A stretch of DNA of 64,000 nt from an uncultured Bacteroidota bacterium (GCA_902515565.1 CABXVR010000001.1:1-64000), one strand, 5' to 3'; shown: positions 27,599 to 38,922, counted from the first letter of the stretch. Notes: generated by a model not told the origin, from the letters alone. Translations and numbers: made by a program.

Positions 27599-28624
27599 CT
27601 AGAAGCATTTCCCATTATCTTTCCAATTGTCAACCCAATTAGAAATTAAGTTCACCCAATCATTGTTATCATTTAAACATGGAATGGTTGTGAATTCATC
27701 ACCTCCGACTTCTTCAAATATTTCTTTACCTTCCATGGCAATTTCTTCAAGAGTTTCTAAACAATCACTAACAAACGCGGGTGTTACAATTGCCATTCTC
27801 TTTGTTCCCGATTTTCCTAATCTTTCAATTGTTCTGTCGGTATATGGCTGAAGCCATGGGTCAAAACCTAACCTAGACTGAAATGAAGTTGAGTAGTTTT
27901 TTAATTTTAATTTTTTAGCTACTAATTTTGTTACCTCTTTACATTGATGGCTATAGCAAAATTCGTGTGCTATTGAAGGAGTATCACAACAAGTCCCATC
28001 AACTTTACAATGTGATTTAGTGATGTCACTTTTTCTTATATGGCGCTCTGGAATGCCATGGTAAGAAAATAATAAATGATCGATTTGATCAAGATCAATA
28101 CTGCTTTCAATAGATTTTGACAGCACATTTATATAGTCTTGATTATTGTAAAATGGACTTATTTCTTCAATTATTAAGTCTGGAAAATGCTGAGTACAAA
28201 TTTCTTTAACTAGCACACTTATAGTTTCTGTAGTTGCCATTGCAAATTGAGGATATAGCGGAAATAATAATATTTTCTCTACGCCTTGATCAACTAATTC
28301 TTGAATTCCTTTAAAAATCGTCATACTGCCATATCTCATAGCAAGGCCAACTGGAATAGTTGACTTTGTTTGGAGTTTCTTTTGCAATCTTTTTGAGAGA
28401 ACAATTAATGGAGAGCCTTCTTTCCACCAAATTTTCTTGTAAGCCTTTGCTGAAGTTTTTGGTCTAGTGTTTAATATTATTCCTTTTACCAGAATAGTTC
28501 TAGCCCATTTTGGAACGTCAATAACTCTTTCGTCCATTAGAAACTCTCCCAAATATTTTTTTACGTCCTTGGGTTCTGGAGAATCAGGAGAGCCTAAGTT
28601 TACTAGTAGTACACCTTTTTTCAT
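27599..28624 (-). CDS. hemH: Ferrochelatase
   Basis: VLLVNLGSPDSPEPKDVKKYLGEFLMD, LLFSYHGIPERHIRKSD, SRLGFDPWLQPYTD. Confidence 0.97.
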   Translation of the reverse strand: MKKGVLLVNLGSPDSPEPKDVKKYLGEFLMDERVIDVPKWARTILVKGIILNTRPKTSAKAYKKIWWKEGSPLIVLSKRLQKKLQTKSTIPVGLAMRYGSMTIFKGIQELVDQGVEKILLFPLYPQFAMATTETISVLVKEICTQHFPDLIIEEISPFYNNQDYINVLSKSIESSIDLDQIDHLLFSYHGIPERHIRKSDITKSHCKVDGTCCDTPSIAHEFCYSHQCKEVTKLVAKKLKLKNYSTSFQSRLGFDPWLQPYTDRTIERLGKSGTKRMAIVTPAFVSDCLETLEEIAMEGKEIFEEVGGDEFTTIPCLNDNNDWVNLISNWVDNWKDNGKCF

Positions 28625-28633
28625 TTATTATAA

Positions 28634-29557
28634 TTAGGATGATAGTGAAATGAAATATTTTTTTGGAGTAACTCCATATTTTTTTTTAAATGCTGCTATG
28701 AAGTGGCTTGACGTACTATATCCAATTTTTAGTCCAACCTCGTTAACATTATAATCACCCGATTCTAATAATTTTCTAGCAACCTCCATTTTGTAATCTA
28801 TTAAAAAACTATATACTGAATCTCCATAAATTTGCTTGAATCCTTCCTTTAGTTTCTTTAAACTCAATCCTATCTCATCTGCTAAATCATTTAAACTCGG
28901 TGGCTCGGCTAATCGATTAATTATTATATCCTTAGCTAATTTTATTTTATTCACGTTTGATTCACTTACTAGAAATGGACATTGATCCAAATTTGTTTCA
29001 TCGCTTTTATTAAAATACAAGCTAAGAAGTTCAAAGGTTTTAGCTTTAAAGTATAATGGTTTGACTGAGTTATTTAAATTGAAGTTTAAAAGCTGAGTAA
29101 GAACAATTGACATAGATGGTGATATGTTTTCTTCAGTATAGTATTTTTTTAAAATATTTTCCTTGCTTAAAAAAGTTATATAACTAGCTTCATCTGAAAA
29201 AAGTAAATGAAATTTTTTAATCGATATTAAAATTGTTATTATGCTAGAACCTACTTGATTTGATAAATTAATCGGAAGGGTTCGTTGGGGATTGTATAAT
29301 AGTAGTGACTTTCCTTTTGTTAAATTTAATTTATATGAGCCTTCGTTAAACACAAGTTCAGAACTGCCTTTTAAACAAAAATGAAACTGTATAAAATCTT
29401 TACTAACTTCTTTGTTAAATTTCTGTAGCTGGTTTGTATTATTTTGATGAATAGTTATGAAAATTTCTTTGTCAACAACTATTTCAGATGAGGGACCTAT
29501 ATCGACACTTTCTAAAAAACTTTTTGATTGATTTTTTTTCTCTTTATTTAGAATCAT
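28634..29557 (-). CDS. AraC-family transcriptional regulator
   Basis: C-terminal double HTH: LNDLADEIGLSLKKLKEGFKQIYGDSVYSFLIDYKMEVARKLLESGDYNVNEVGLKIGYSTSSHFIAAFKKKYGVTPKKY. Confidence 0.95.
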   Translation of the reverse strand: MILNKEKKNQSKSFLESVDIGPSSEIVVDKEIFITIHQNNTNQLQKFNKEVSKDFIQFHFCLKGSSELVFNEGSYKLNLTKGKSLLLYNPQRTLPINLSNQVGSSIITILISIKKFHLLFSDEASYITFLSKENILKKYYTEENISPSMSIVLTQLLNFNLNNSVKPLYFKAKTFELLSLYFNKSDETNLDQCPFLVSESNVNKIKLAKDIIINRLAEPPSLNDLADEIGLSLKKLKEGFKQIYGDSVYSFLIDYKMEVARKLLESGDYNVNEVGLKIGYSTSSHFIAAFKKKYGVTPKKYFISLSS

Positions 29558-29723
29558 TATAAATTAATTAAGTCATTTATCTCTGTAATATTTAACAAAA
29601 ATAAGTTAAATTATAAAATAAAAAAATTGATTTATGAAAAAACTACTATCGTTATAAAAAGTTCTTTTAGCGTTGTTTTTTAAATAAAAGCATACTTATT
29701 TTTGCAAAAAACAATTATACTTA

Positions 29724-30965
29724 ATGCAAATCCAAGCAACAAGTTTTTTTATTATTGGAATAAGTTATAAAAATGCAGATGCGGAGATTCGTGGGAACTA
29801 TAGTTTAGATCCTAAATCCAAACTATCTCTATTAACAAAAGCAAAAGAGTCAGGGCTTGAAAGTGTCATGGCTATATCCACTTGTAATAGAACAGAAGTT
29901 ATCGGGTTGGTAAATGACCCTGAAATACTGATAAATCTATTGTGTGACACAACCAATTCTTCAAAAGAAGAATTTAAAAAATACTCATATACCTTAAGTG
30001 AAAATGAAGCTATAAATCACCTTTTTAAAGTTGGCTCAGGTTTAGAAAGTCAAATTTTAGGGGATTTTGAAATTATTGGACAGTTAAAACATAGCGCGGC
30101 AACCTCAAAAAAGGCAGGGCTATTAAACACCTACTTAGATAGGTTAATTTCATTAGTTATTAGAGCCAGCAAAAGGATTAAGACTGAAACAAGTTTGTCA
30201 ACTGGAGCAACTTCTGTTTCATTTGCTTCTGTGCAGTATATATGTAATAATGTGGAAGATGTTAACAATAAAAATATCTTACTTTTTGGGACAGGTAAAA
30301 TTGGAAGAAATACTTGTGAAAATCTAATTAAACAAACAAAAAATAGCAAAATAACTCTAATCAACAGGACAAAAGATAAGGCTGAAAAAATAGCTGGAAA
30401 GTTCAATTTAAAAGTTGAGGACATCTCTGATTTAAGTAATGAAATTAGTAAAGCTGATGTTCTGGTAGTTGCTACTGGAGCATTAGAAACTACAGTCGAT
30501 AAAAGCTTAATAAAAACGAAATCACCACTTCTTGTATTAGATTTATCAATTCCCAAAAATGTTTCAAATGATGTAACTGAATTAGATAATGTTAATTTGA
30601 TTCACCTTGACGATCTTTCTAAAATTACTGATAAGACATTAGAGTCTAGAGAAAAAGAGATTCCAAATGCTATAAAAATTATTGAGTCAGTAATAAGGGA
30701 ATTTGAAGAATGGGTTGAGAATAGAAAGTTTGCTCCAACGATAAGAGCTCTAAAAAGCAAATTAACGAGTTTTAAAAAATTAGAATTAGAAAATTTAAAA
30801 AAGAAGAAAAACGACTTTAATTTTGAACATGCAGAGCTAATTAGTGATAATTTAATTCAAAAAATTACCAACCATTTTGCAAATCATTTAATTAATGAAA
30901 ACATTGCAGCAAACAAAAGTGAAGAGTTAATAAAAAAAGTGTTTAACCTTGAAAAGACACTTTAG
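29724..30965 (+). CDS. hemA: Glutamyl-tRNA reductase
   Basis: AISTCNRTEV, GSGLESQILGDFEIIGQLK. Confidence 0.97.
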   Translation: MQIQATSFFIIGISYKNADAEIRGNYSLDPKSKLSLLTKAKESGLESVMAISTCNRTEVIGLVNDPEILINLLCDTTNSSKEEFKKYSYTLSENEAINHLFKVGSGLESQILGDFEIIGQLKHSAATSKKAGLLNTYLDRLISLVIRASKRIKTETSLSTGATSVSFASVQYICNNVEDVNNKNILLFGTGKIGRNTCENLIKQTKNSKITLINRTKDKAEKIAGKFNLKVEDISDLSNEISKADVLVVATGALETTVDKSLIKTKSPLLVLDLSIPKNVSNDVTELDNVNLIHLDDLSKITDKTLESREKEIPNAIKIIESVIREFEEWVENRKFAPTIRALKSKLTSFKKLELENLKKKKNDFNFEHAELISDNLIQKITNHFANHLINENIAANKSEELIKKVFNLEKTL

Positions 30966-31862
30966 ATGGATAATATTAGAATTGGGACAAGAGCTAGCAA
31001 ATTAGCTGTTTGGCAAGCTGAACAAGTTCAGAGCCTATTACAAACAATAAACATTTCGTCGTCAATAATCAAAATCAAATCAAGTGGGGATAAAGATTTA
31101 TCTAAACCCGTTTATGAGCTAGGAATTACAGGAGTATTTACTAAAGAAATAGATTTAGCATTATTAAATAATGAGATAGATATTGCGGTTCATAGCCTTA
31201 AAGATGTTCCTACAAAATTACCGTTAGGTGTGATGCAAGGAGCGGTACTACAAAGAGGGTCTGAGTTAGATGTTATTATCCCCAATAAAGCTTTAAAATC
31301 AAAAGGAAATACAATAGCGACGGGAAGTTTAAGACGAAAAGCTCAATGGCTTAACAAATTTAATACAGACAACATTGTAGAGATCAGAGGAAATGTTCAA
31401 ACCAGACTTAGGAAACTAGACGAAAACAATTGGAATGGAACTATAATGGCGAAAGCTGGTTTAGAGAGACTAGACATATTACCTAAAGATTATCAAGATT
31501 TAAGCTGGATGATTCCCGCTCCGGCACAAGGTGCAATTTCCGTTCAAAATTTAACCATAAATTCTTCGATTACCGAAGTGCTAAAACAAATAAATCATGT
31601 TGAAACAGAGCTTTGTACAAATATTGAGAGAAGTTTTTTGAATAAATTAGAGGGAGGTTGTACAGCTCCAATTGGTGCGCATGCAAAAATAGTTGATAAC
31701 TCTGTTGTTTTTAGAGGTGTTTTACTATCAGTTGATGGAAAGGAAAAAATAGAAGTAAACGAAGTTCACAAATTAGATAAAATTGAGGATTTGGGAGAGA
31801 AGCTGGCAAAAAAAATTATTTCCCTTGGTGGGGATAGAATATTAAATTCTTTAAAAAGGTAG
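30966..31862 (+). CDS. hemC: Hydroxymethylbilane synthase
   Basis: IRIGTRASKLAVWQAEQV, AVHSLKDVPT, RSFLNKLEGGCTAPIGAHA. Confidence 0.98.
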   Translation: MDNIRIGTRASKLAVWQAEQVQSLLQTINISSSIIKIKSSGDKDLSKPVYELGITGVFTKEIDLALLNNEIDIAVHSLKDVPTKLPLGVMQGAVLQRGSELDVIIPNKALKSKGNTIATGSLRRKAQWLNKFNTDNIVEIRGNVQTRLRKLDENNWNGTIMAKAGLERLDILPKDYQDLSWMIPAPAQGAISVQNLTINSSITEVLKQINHVETELCTNIERSFLNKLEGGCTAPIGAHAKIVDNSVVFRGVLLSVDGKEKIEVNEVHKLDKIEDLGEKLAKKIISLGGDRILNSLKR

Positions 31863-31865
31863 ATT

Positions 31866-32522
31866 ATGACAAAATTATTATCTACCAAAGTACTTAGCTC
31901 AAAAAATCATAAAAAAATTAGTGATTCAAGTATAAAAATTAGTGATTATAATGCAATAAAAATTGAAAAAATAGACTTCAATGTTAGTCAGAGAATTGAA
32001 AATGCAATTTTCACAAGTAAGAATTCTGTAAAGGCTATTTTAAACAAAAAGTTAGAGATAAAGAATTGTTATTGTGTGGGTAAAAAAACAGAATCATTAC
32101 TTTTAAAAAATGGCGAAAAAGTAATAAAAAGTGAAGAAAATGCTCAAAAATTGGCTGATTTTATAGTAAAATCGCTAAAAAATGACATTTTTGTCTTTTT
32201 TTGCGGAAATATGAAAAGAGATGAATTACCCAAAATTTTAACTAAAAATGATATAAAATTTTCGGTAGTTGAAGTCTATAAAACAAGTTTGATTTACAAG
32301 AAAATAGATGAAGCTTTTGACGGTATTTTATTTTTCAGTCCAAGCGCTGTAAGGAGTTATTGTTATTACAATAAAATTGAAGATGAAACGCTATTTACAA
32401 TAGGACAAACAACTACAAATGAAGCTAAAACTTTTTCTAACAAAATTATAACATCGGACATTAGCAGTATAGATCAGGTTGTTGATAATGCCATTAAATA
32501 TTTTACTTATGATAAAAAATGA
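31866..32522 (+). CDS. hemD: Uroporphyrinogen-III synthase
   Basis: Divergent HemD-like sequence ([39 protein letters not shown]) between hemC and hemE. Confidence 0.88.
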   Translation: MTKLLSTKVLSSKNHKKISDSSIKISDYNAIKIEKIDFNVSQRIENAIFTSKNSVKAILNKKLEIKNCYCVGKKTESLLLKNGEKVIKSEENAQKLADFIVKSLKNDIFVFFCGNMKRDELPKILTKNDIKFSVVEVYKTSLIYKKIDEAFDGILFFSPSAVRSYCYYNKIEDETLFTIGQTTTNEAKTFSNKIITSDISSIDQVVDNAIKYFTYDKK

Positions 32523-33538
32523 CTTATTACTTAGAGCTCTAAAAGGAGAGGTTGTTGAAAGGCCTCCTGTGTGGATGATGCGTCAGGCTGGAAGGTACTT
32601 GCCAGAATTTATAGAAATCAGAAAAAAGTATGACTTTTTTACAAGATGTCAAACCCCTGAATTAGCCAGTGAAATTACGGTCCAACCAATTAGAAGATAT
32701 GGAATGGACGCAGCTATATTGTTTAGTGATATTTTGGTAATTCCACAAGCAATGAATATTGAAGTCTTAATGAAGCCAGATTTTGGTCCACTTGTACCTA
32801 ACCCAATTCGAAGTGCAAAAGAACTTAAAGAGGTAATAGTCCCTGATGTAAACGAATCATTAAACTACGTATTTGATGCTATTAAAATGACCAAAGAAAT
32901 TTTAAACAATGATATTCCATTAATTGGGTTTGCTGGATCGCCATGGACAATACTATGCTATGTAGTACAAGGACAGGGAAGCAAAACATTTGATAAAGCC
33001 AAAGAGTTCTGTTTCAAAAACCCAATTTTAGCTCATGAGCTCTTAAGTAAAATAACAGCAACCACTATAGCCTATTTAAAGCAAAAGGTTATTGCTGGGG
33101 TAGATGTTTTACAAATATTTGATTCTTGGGGGGGGGCTTCTTTCACCAAATGATTATAGTGAATTTTCATGGCAATATATAAACCAAATTATAGAGGAGT
33201 TAAAAGATTTCGCCCCAGTTGTTGTCTTTGGCAAAGGATGTTGGTTTGCATTAAATGAAATGAGTAAAAGTAATGCATCTGCTCTTGGTGTTGATTGGAC
33301 AATCACAGCTAGGAATGCAAGGTATTTAAGTGGAGGGAATATTACATTACAAGGGAATTTAGATCCTTCGAGACTACTTTCTAGTAAATCAAAAATTAAA
33401 GACTTGGTCAATAATATGATAAATGATTTTGGGAAAGATAGATATATAGTTAATCTAGGTCATGGCATACTGCCTAATATCCCATTAGAAAACGTCGAGG
33501 TATTTATAAATACTGTGAAAGAATATAAAGCATAATGA
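32509..33538 (+). pseudogene. hemE: Uroporphyrinogen decarboxylase, split by frameshift at a G9 tract
   Basis: ORF 1 ([17 protein letters not shown]...[10 protein letters not shown]) ends after the G-run 33128-33136; ORF 2 resumes in another frame ([16 protein letters not shown]...[19 protein letters not shown]). Sequence or assembly error possible. Confidence 0.85.
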
Positions 33539-34437
33539 AGACTAAATTCTACAACCATATTGTACAATTACAAAAAGCCATATGTGATGAATTTGAAAAA
33601 ATTGATGGAAAAGCTAGGTTTTTTGAAGACAAATGGACAAGAGACGGAGGTGGCGGTGGTATCACTAAAATAATTGAAGATGGGGAAGTCATAGAAAAAG
33701 GTGGAGTAAATATATCAAAGGTCTTTGGTGTCCTGCCACAAAGCATGCAAAAACAACTTAATACAAAGTCTAATAAATTTTTTGCCTGTGGACTTAGCTT
33801 AGTAATTCACCCTAAAAACCCGATGGTTCCTACTGTTCACGCAAATTGGAGATATTTTGAAATGTATGACGATGATGGAAATATTGCCGACTCTTGGTTT
33901 GGAGGGGGGCAGGATTTAACTCCTTATTACATATTTGAGGACGATATCCAGCATTTTCACAATGAATGTAAAACTATTTGTGATAAACACAACCCAAGTT
34001 TTTATATTAAATTTAAAGAAAATTGTGACAAATATTTTTACAATTCCCATCGAAGTGAAGCTAGAGGCGTAGGAGGTTTATTCTTTGATTATTGCAAACA
34101 AACCTCTACAACAAGCATGTCGGACTGGTATAATTTTATTATAGAAATTAGTAATAATTTTATGAAGTGCTACGCTCCCATAATAAATAGTAAAAAGCTA
34201 TTTGCTTATTCTAAATCACATAAAGAATGGCAAGAAATTAGAAGAGGAAGGTATGTAGAATTCAACTTAGTTCACGACAAAGGAACTCTATTTGGATTAA
34301 AGACTAATGGTCGAATTGAAAGTATTCTTATGAGCTTACCACCAAAAGTAAGCTGGAAATATAATTTTGTGCCTGTTAAAAATAGTGAAGAGGCCAAGCT
34401 TTTAGAAATATTAAAAAATCCCGTCAAATGGATTTAA
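33535..34437 (+). CDS. hemF: Oxygen-dependent coproporphyrinogen III oxidase
   Basis: VHANWRYFEMYD, SWFGGGQDLTPYY, FNLVHDKGTLFGL. Confidence 0.97.
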   Translation: MKTKFYNHIVQLQKAICDEFEKIDGKARFFEDKWTRDGGGGGITKIIEDGEVIEKGGVNISKVFGVLPQSMQKQLNTKSNKFFACGLSLVIHPKNPMVPTVHANWRYFEMYDDDGNIADSWFGGGQDLTPYYIFEDDIQHFHNECKTICDKHNPSFYIKFKENCDKYFYNSHRSEARGVGGLFFDYCKQTSTTSMSDWYNFIIEISNNFMKCYAPIINSKKLFAYSKSHKEWQEIRRGRYVEFNLVHDKGTLFGLKTNGRIESILMSLPPKVSWKYNFVPVKNSEEAKLLEILKNPVKWI

Positions 34438-34450
34438 TAAACAATGAAAT

Positions 34451-35425
34451 ATGTATCCAATAAATAGAAATAGAAGACTTAGAACTAGTGAGACATTAAG
34501 AAATTTAATTAGAGAGAACACTATAAGTGCTAACGATTTTTTAGTCCCATTATTTGTTATTGAAGGTGAAAATAAAAAACAAGAAATCCAATCTATGCCT
34601 AATTATTTTAAAATGAGTATCGATCTCATATTAAAAGAAATTAAACTTTTACATACCTTAGGATTAAAATCTGTTTTACTATTTGCTCAAGTTGAAGAAA
34701 ATCTTAAAGATAATTACGGCACAGAAGCTATTAATAAAAATGGTCTAATGCAAAGAGCAATAAAAAGCATAAAAAACAAATTTCCAGATATTCTTATAAT
34801 GTCAGATGTCGCATTGGACCCTTATTCCTCTTATGGTCATGATGGTGTTGTAGAAAACGGACTAATTGTTAATGATATTACAAATGACATACTATCAAAG
34901 ATGAGTCTTTCTCATGTTGAAGCTGGAGCAGATTTTGTAGCTCCAAGTGATATGATGGATGGAAGAGTGAAATCGATTAGGACGATTTTAGAAAATGAAG
35001 GTCACTATGATGCAGGAATTATGAGTTATAGTGCTAAATATGCCTCATCATTTTATGGCCCTTTTAGAGATGCTTTAAACTCTAAGCCTGGATTTGGTGA
35101 TAAAAAGACTTATCAAATGGATGTAGGAAATCGAGAAGAGGCAATAAATGAAGTAAGGAATGACATTGAAGAAGGTGCAGATATCGTTATGATTAAACCT
35201 GGGATTTCGTATCTTGATATAATTAGAGATATAAAAAACAATTTTAACATCCCAATTTCTGCTTACCAAGTCAGTGGTGAGTATGCAATGATAAAGGCTG
35301 CTTCAAAAAATGGTTGGATTGACGAAAACCAAACAATTTTAGAAACATCGATTGCATTCAAAAGAGCAGGGGCTAGTTTTATAGCTAGTTACTTTGCTAA
35401 AGATGTCATAACATTAATTTCTTAA
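34451..35425 (+). CDS. hemB: Porphobilinogen synthase
   Basis: RNRRLRTSETLRNLIRE, MSDVALDPYSSYGHDGVV, AYQVSGEYAMIKAA. Confidence 0.97.
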   Translation: MYPINRNRRLRTSETLRNLIRENTISANDFLVPLFVIEGENKKQEIQSMPNYFKMSIDLILKEIKLLHTLGLKSVLLFAQVEENLKDNYGTEAINKNGLMQRAIKSIKNKFPDILIMSDVALDPYSSYGHDGVVENGLIVNDITNDILSKMSLSHVEAGADFVAPSDMMDGRVKSIRTILENEGHYDAGIMSYSAKYASSFYGPFRDALNSKPGFGDKKTYQMDVGNREEAINEVRNDIEEGADIVMIKPGISYLDIIRDIKNNFNIPISAYQVSGEYAMIKAASKNGWIDENQTILETSIAFKRAGASFIASYFAKDVITLIS

Positions 35426-35427
35426 AT

Positions 35428-36564
35428 ATGTCAAAGAAAAAAACAGGACTAATATTTATTACTGCGCTAATTACATGTTTTTATTTTTTTGATCTTGGCT
35501 ATTTAATTAAGGCTGTAAAAGTTGGGTACCTAAAAGGCTACACTACAGCATATTTATCAGACTATGTCCACTTTGACAATGATATCATTGAAACTGGTGT
35601 TCATCAACCATGGTTAATTAGCGATAACTATAATAGCAAAGTAGAATCTAAAAACTTAATTGATATTAATAAGTTAAAAGAAACAACTTCATACTTAATT
35701 ATACAAAACGATAGTATTGTTTTTGAAAAATATTACTTAGGTTATGACCAAGATTCTATTTCAAATTCATTTTCTATGGCAAAAAGTTTTGTTAGTGCTA
35801 TGTTGGGGAAGGCCATAATGGATGGATCCATAAAGGGGCTTGACCAGCCAGTTTCTGATTACTTTAAGGAGTTTCGCGAAGGAAAAGCTGCTAAGCTAAC
35901 AGTTGGTGATCTTTCAACAATGTCTTCTGGATTAAATTATGTAGAAAAATATTATAGCCCTTTTTCACTGACTGCTAGAAGCTATTTTACCTCAGATTTG
36001 AAATCTTTAATTCTAGACTTAGAAGTTGTTGAAGAACCCGGACAGAGATATAAATATCTTAGTAGTGACACCCAATTATTGGGAATGATTCTTGAAAAAG
36101 CAACTGGTAAAAATCTTTCTGATTATTTAAGTGAATCTTTTTGGAAGCCAATGGGGGCTAAAATTGCTTCTCCATGGCAAGTAGATAGTAAAGAAAATAA
36201 TCTTGTAAAAGCATTTTGTTGTATCGCTAGTAGCGCCAGAGACTTCGCTAGGCTAGGTAAACTCTATAAGCAGCACGGAAAGTGGAAAGGACATCAGCTT
36301 TTAGACTCTACTTTTATAGCAAAATCTTTAACTCCAAAGTTTGCGAATGCTCCTTTCTATGGTTATGGATGGTGGTTAGACAAATACAAGGGCAAAGAAA
36401 TCTTTTATTCAAGAGGACATCTTGGGCAATTAACTATCGTGGTCCCAGAAGATGACTTAATTATTGTAAGATTAGGGAATTTAATTACAAAGGAAGAACA
36501 AGGCAGTGCGCATTCAAAAGACTTTTACACCTATATTGATGAAGCTTACAATATAATTAATTAA
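35428..36564 (+). CDS. Beta-lactamase-family serine hydrolase
   Basis: SMAKSFVSAMLGKA (SxxK), YKYLSSDTQLLG, YGYGWWLD. Confidence 0.92.
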   Translation: MSKKKTGLIFITALITCFYFFDLGYLIKAVKVGYLKGYTTAYLSDYVHFDNDIIETGVHQPWLISDNYNSKVESKNLIDINKLKETTSYLIIQNDSIVFEKYYLGYDQDSISNSFSMAKSFVSAMLGKAIMDGSIKGLDQPVSDYFKEFREGKAAKLTVGDLSTMSSGLNYVEKYYSPFSLTARSYFTSDLKSLILDLEVVEEPGQRYKYLSSDTQLLGMILEKATGKNLSDYLSESFWKPMGAKIASPWQVDSKENNLVKAFCCIASSARDFARLGKLYKQHGKWKGHQLLDSTFIAKSLTPKFANAPFYGYGWWLDKYKGKEIFYSRGHLGQLTIVVPEDDLIIVRLGNLITKEEQGSAHSKDFYTYIDEAYNIIN

Positions 36565-36575
36565 ATGTTTTTATT

Positions 36576-38273
36576 TTGATCAAAGCATCTAGTAAACCTC
36601 TTATTTCAATAAAAAATTTAAGTATTAGTTTTCTTAAAAAAAATGAAGTTGTTAATGTAGTTAACAATATTAGTTTTAATTTATTAAAAGATGAGGTGTT
36701 GGGAATTGTCGGCGAATCTGGTAGCGGTAAGTCTGTAACTGCATTATCAATATTAAAGTTATTACCTAAAAATAAAACTATTTCTAAAGGAGAGGTGATT
36801 TTTAATAATACAAATCTATTAGAGTTACAAGAAGCGACTATAAGGCAAGTTAGGGAAAAAGATATATCTATAATATTTCAAGAGCCTATGTCTGTGCTAA
36901 ATCCAACCATGAAATGTGTTGATCAACTACGTGAATGTTTTGACATAGAAAAAATTGACAAAAAAGATATTGAAAATGAAATAAGCTTATTGACAAAAAA
37001 AGTTAAACTAGGAAAAGTTGATAATTTTAACTCCAAATATCCACATCAACTCTCCGGTGGACAAAAGCAAAGATTAATGATTGCTATGGCTATAGCTTGT
37101 AAGCCAAAATTACTTATAGCTGATGAGCCAACCACTGCGCTTGATGTTACTGTTCAAAAAGAGATCATTGAATTACTTTTAAAAATTAAAAGAACTGAAG
37201 GGTTAAGTATAATTTTTATTTCTCACGATCTAGCACTAGTTTCTGAAATTGCAGATAGGTTAATTGTAATGTTTAAGGGAAAAATAATTGAAAAAGGTAA
37301 GGCTGCAAAAATATTTTCAAATCCTATTGAAAATTACACTAAAGGTTTACTCTACTCAAGGCCGAACAATAAAGTTAAGTTAAGCAAACTACCAACTGTG
37401 TCTGATTATATAAATAACTCTGTTAATAACACAATTGTTAACGACAAAGAAATTGAAATTAGTCGTCAAAAGATTTATTCAAACAGCCCTATTCTAGAAA
37501 TTAAAAATTTAGATAAATATTATATTCAAAATAAAGTTTGGTTTAAGAAAAAGGAGGTTTTTAAAGCTCTTGATGGAATTAATTTAAAGTTATTTAAAGG
37601 TGAAACACTTGGTTTGGTTGGAGAATCAGGGTGCGGCAAATCTACATTAGTAAAAACAATTGTTCAAATTGAAAAGGCTAGTAATGGATCTATCTTTTAT
37701 AAAAGTGTAGATATTACAAAACTATCTAAGTCTGAATTAAATCATTATAGAAAAGATGTTCAGTTAATTTTTCAAGATCCAGACTCCTCTTTAAATCCGA
37801 AAAAAACAATTGGATCGTTAATAATGGAGCCAATGATTGTTCATAAAATTGTCAAAAAAGACAAATCTTATAAAACTTTGTGTATTAATTTACTTAAAGA
37901 TGTTGGCCTTAAAAAAAGTGACTTTTATAAATACCCCCACGAGCTATCTGGTGGTCAAAAACAAAGAGTAGGAATCGCAAGAGCGATCAGTGTTGGGCCT
38001 AAAATACTAATTTGCGATGAGTCTGTATCTGCTTTAGATGTTTCTGTTCAGGCTCAAGTGTTAAACTTATTAAATCATTTGAAGAAAAAGCTAAAACTTA
38101 CGTACATATTTATTTCTCATGACTTATCAGTAGTGAAATATATGGCTGACAAAATTGTTGTGATGAAGGAAGGAGTTTTTAAAGAAATAGGTTTTTCAGA
38201 AGATATCTATAACAATCCTAAAATGGAATACACTAAAAAACTAATTGAGGCCATTCCAAAAGGAGTTAGCTAA
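36576..38273 (+). CDS. Dipeptide/oligopeptide-type ABC transporter ATP-binding protein with two fused ATPase domains
   Basis: Two Walker A (GESGSGKS, GESGCGKS) and two signature motifs (LSGGQKQR); TTG start. Confidence 0.95.
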   Translation: MIKASSKPLISIKNLSISFLKKNEVVNVVNNISFNLLKDEVLGIVGESGSGKSVTALSILKLLPKNKTISKGEVIFNNTNLLELQEATIRQVREKDISIIFQEPMSVLNPTMKCVDQLRECFDIEKIDKKDIENEISLLTKKVKLGKVDNFNSKYPHQLSGGQKQRLMIAMAIACKPKLLIADEPTTALDVTVQKEIIELLLKIKRTEGLSIIFISHDLALVSEIADRLIVMFKGKIIEKGKAAKIFSNPIENYTKGLLYSRPNNKVKLSKLPTVSDYINNSVNNTIVNDKEIEISRQKIYSNSPILEIKNLDKYYIQNKVWFKKKEVFKALDGINLKLFKGETLGLVGESGCGKSTLVKTIVQIEKASNGSIFYKSVDITKLSKSELNHYRKDVQLIFQDPDSSLNPKKTIGSLIMEPMIVHKIVKKDKSYKTLCINLLKDVGLKKSDFYKYPHELSGGQKQRVGIARAISVGPKILICDESVSALDVSVQAQVLNLLNHLKKKLKLTYIFISHDLSVVKYMADKIVVMKEGVFKEIGFSEDIYNNPKMEYTKKLIEAIPKGVS

Positions 38274-38922
38274 TGCTAATTTCTGGAACTTCGCAATCAA
38301 CAATTAAATTACCTACAGTAGATTCTTTTATTTTTTGAACACTAACTCCAGGTGCTCTTTCAAGTAATTTAAACCCCTCTTTGGTGACCTCTAGCACAGC
38401 TAAATCGGTTACTATTTTTTTTACACACCCAAGACCTGTTAAAGGTAGCGAGCATCTTTTTAATAATTTAGACTCTCCTTTTTTGTTTGTATGCATCATG
38501 GCTACTATAATGTTTTCTGCACTAGCTACTAAATCCATAGCTCCACCCATTCCTTTTACCATTTTTCCTGGAATTTTCCAATTTGCTATGTCTCCGTTTT
38601 CGGAGACTTCCATTGCTCCTAAAATGGTTAAATCAACATGTTTTCCTCTAATCATAGAAAAACTCATCGCTGAATCGAAAAAACTAGCTCCAGGTAATGT
38701 TGTTATTGTTTGCTTTCCTGCATTAATTATATCTGCATCTACATCATCATCAAAAGGGAAGGGTCCCATTCCAAGAACTCCATTTTCACTTTGAAACTCT
38801 ACGCTTAAATCTTTATTAACATAATTTGCTACTAAAGTAGGAATCCCTATTCCTAAATTAACATAATACCCATCTTTAACCTCTTTTGCAATTCTTTTAG
38901 CAATTCCATTTTTGTCTAGCAT
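38266..38922 (-). CDS. 3-oxoacid CoA-transferase subunit B
   Basis: GYYVNLGIGIPTLVANYV, FQSENGVLGMGPFP. Confidence 0.94.
   Translation of the reverse strand: MLDKNGIAKRIAKEVKDGYYVNLGIGIPTLVANYVNKDLSVEFQSENGVLGMGPFPFDDDVDADIINAGKQTITTLPGASFFDSAMSFSMIRGKHVDLTILGAMEVSENGDIANWKIPGKMVKGMGGAMDLVASAENIIVAMMHTNKKGESKLLKRCSLPLTGLGCVKKIVTDLAVLEVTKEGFKLLERAPGVSVQKIKESTVGNLIVDCEVPEISIS

Noticed and set aside
30131-30556. Minus-strand ORF inside hemA
   Set aside because: Antisense shadow ORF of a well-supported gene with no recognisable domain.
27599-35425. Novel heme operon arrangement
   Set aside because: hemH, a regulator and hemACDEFB together is an ordinary clustering of heme genes; only the hemE frameshift is notable.
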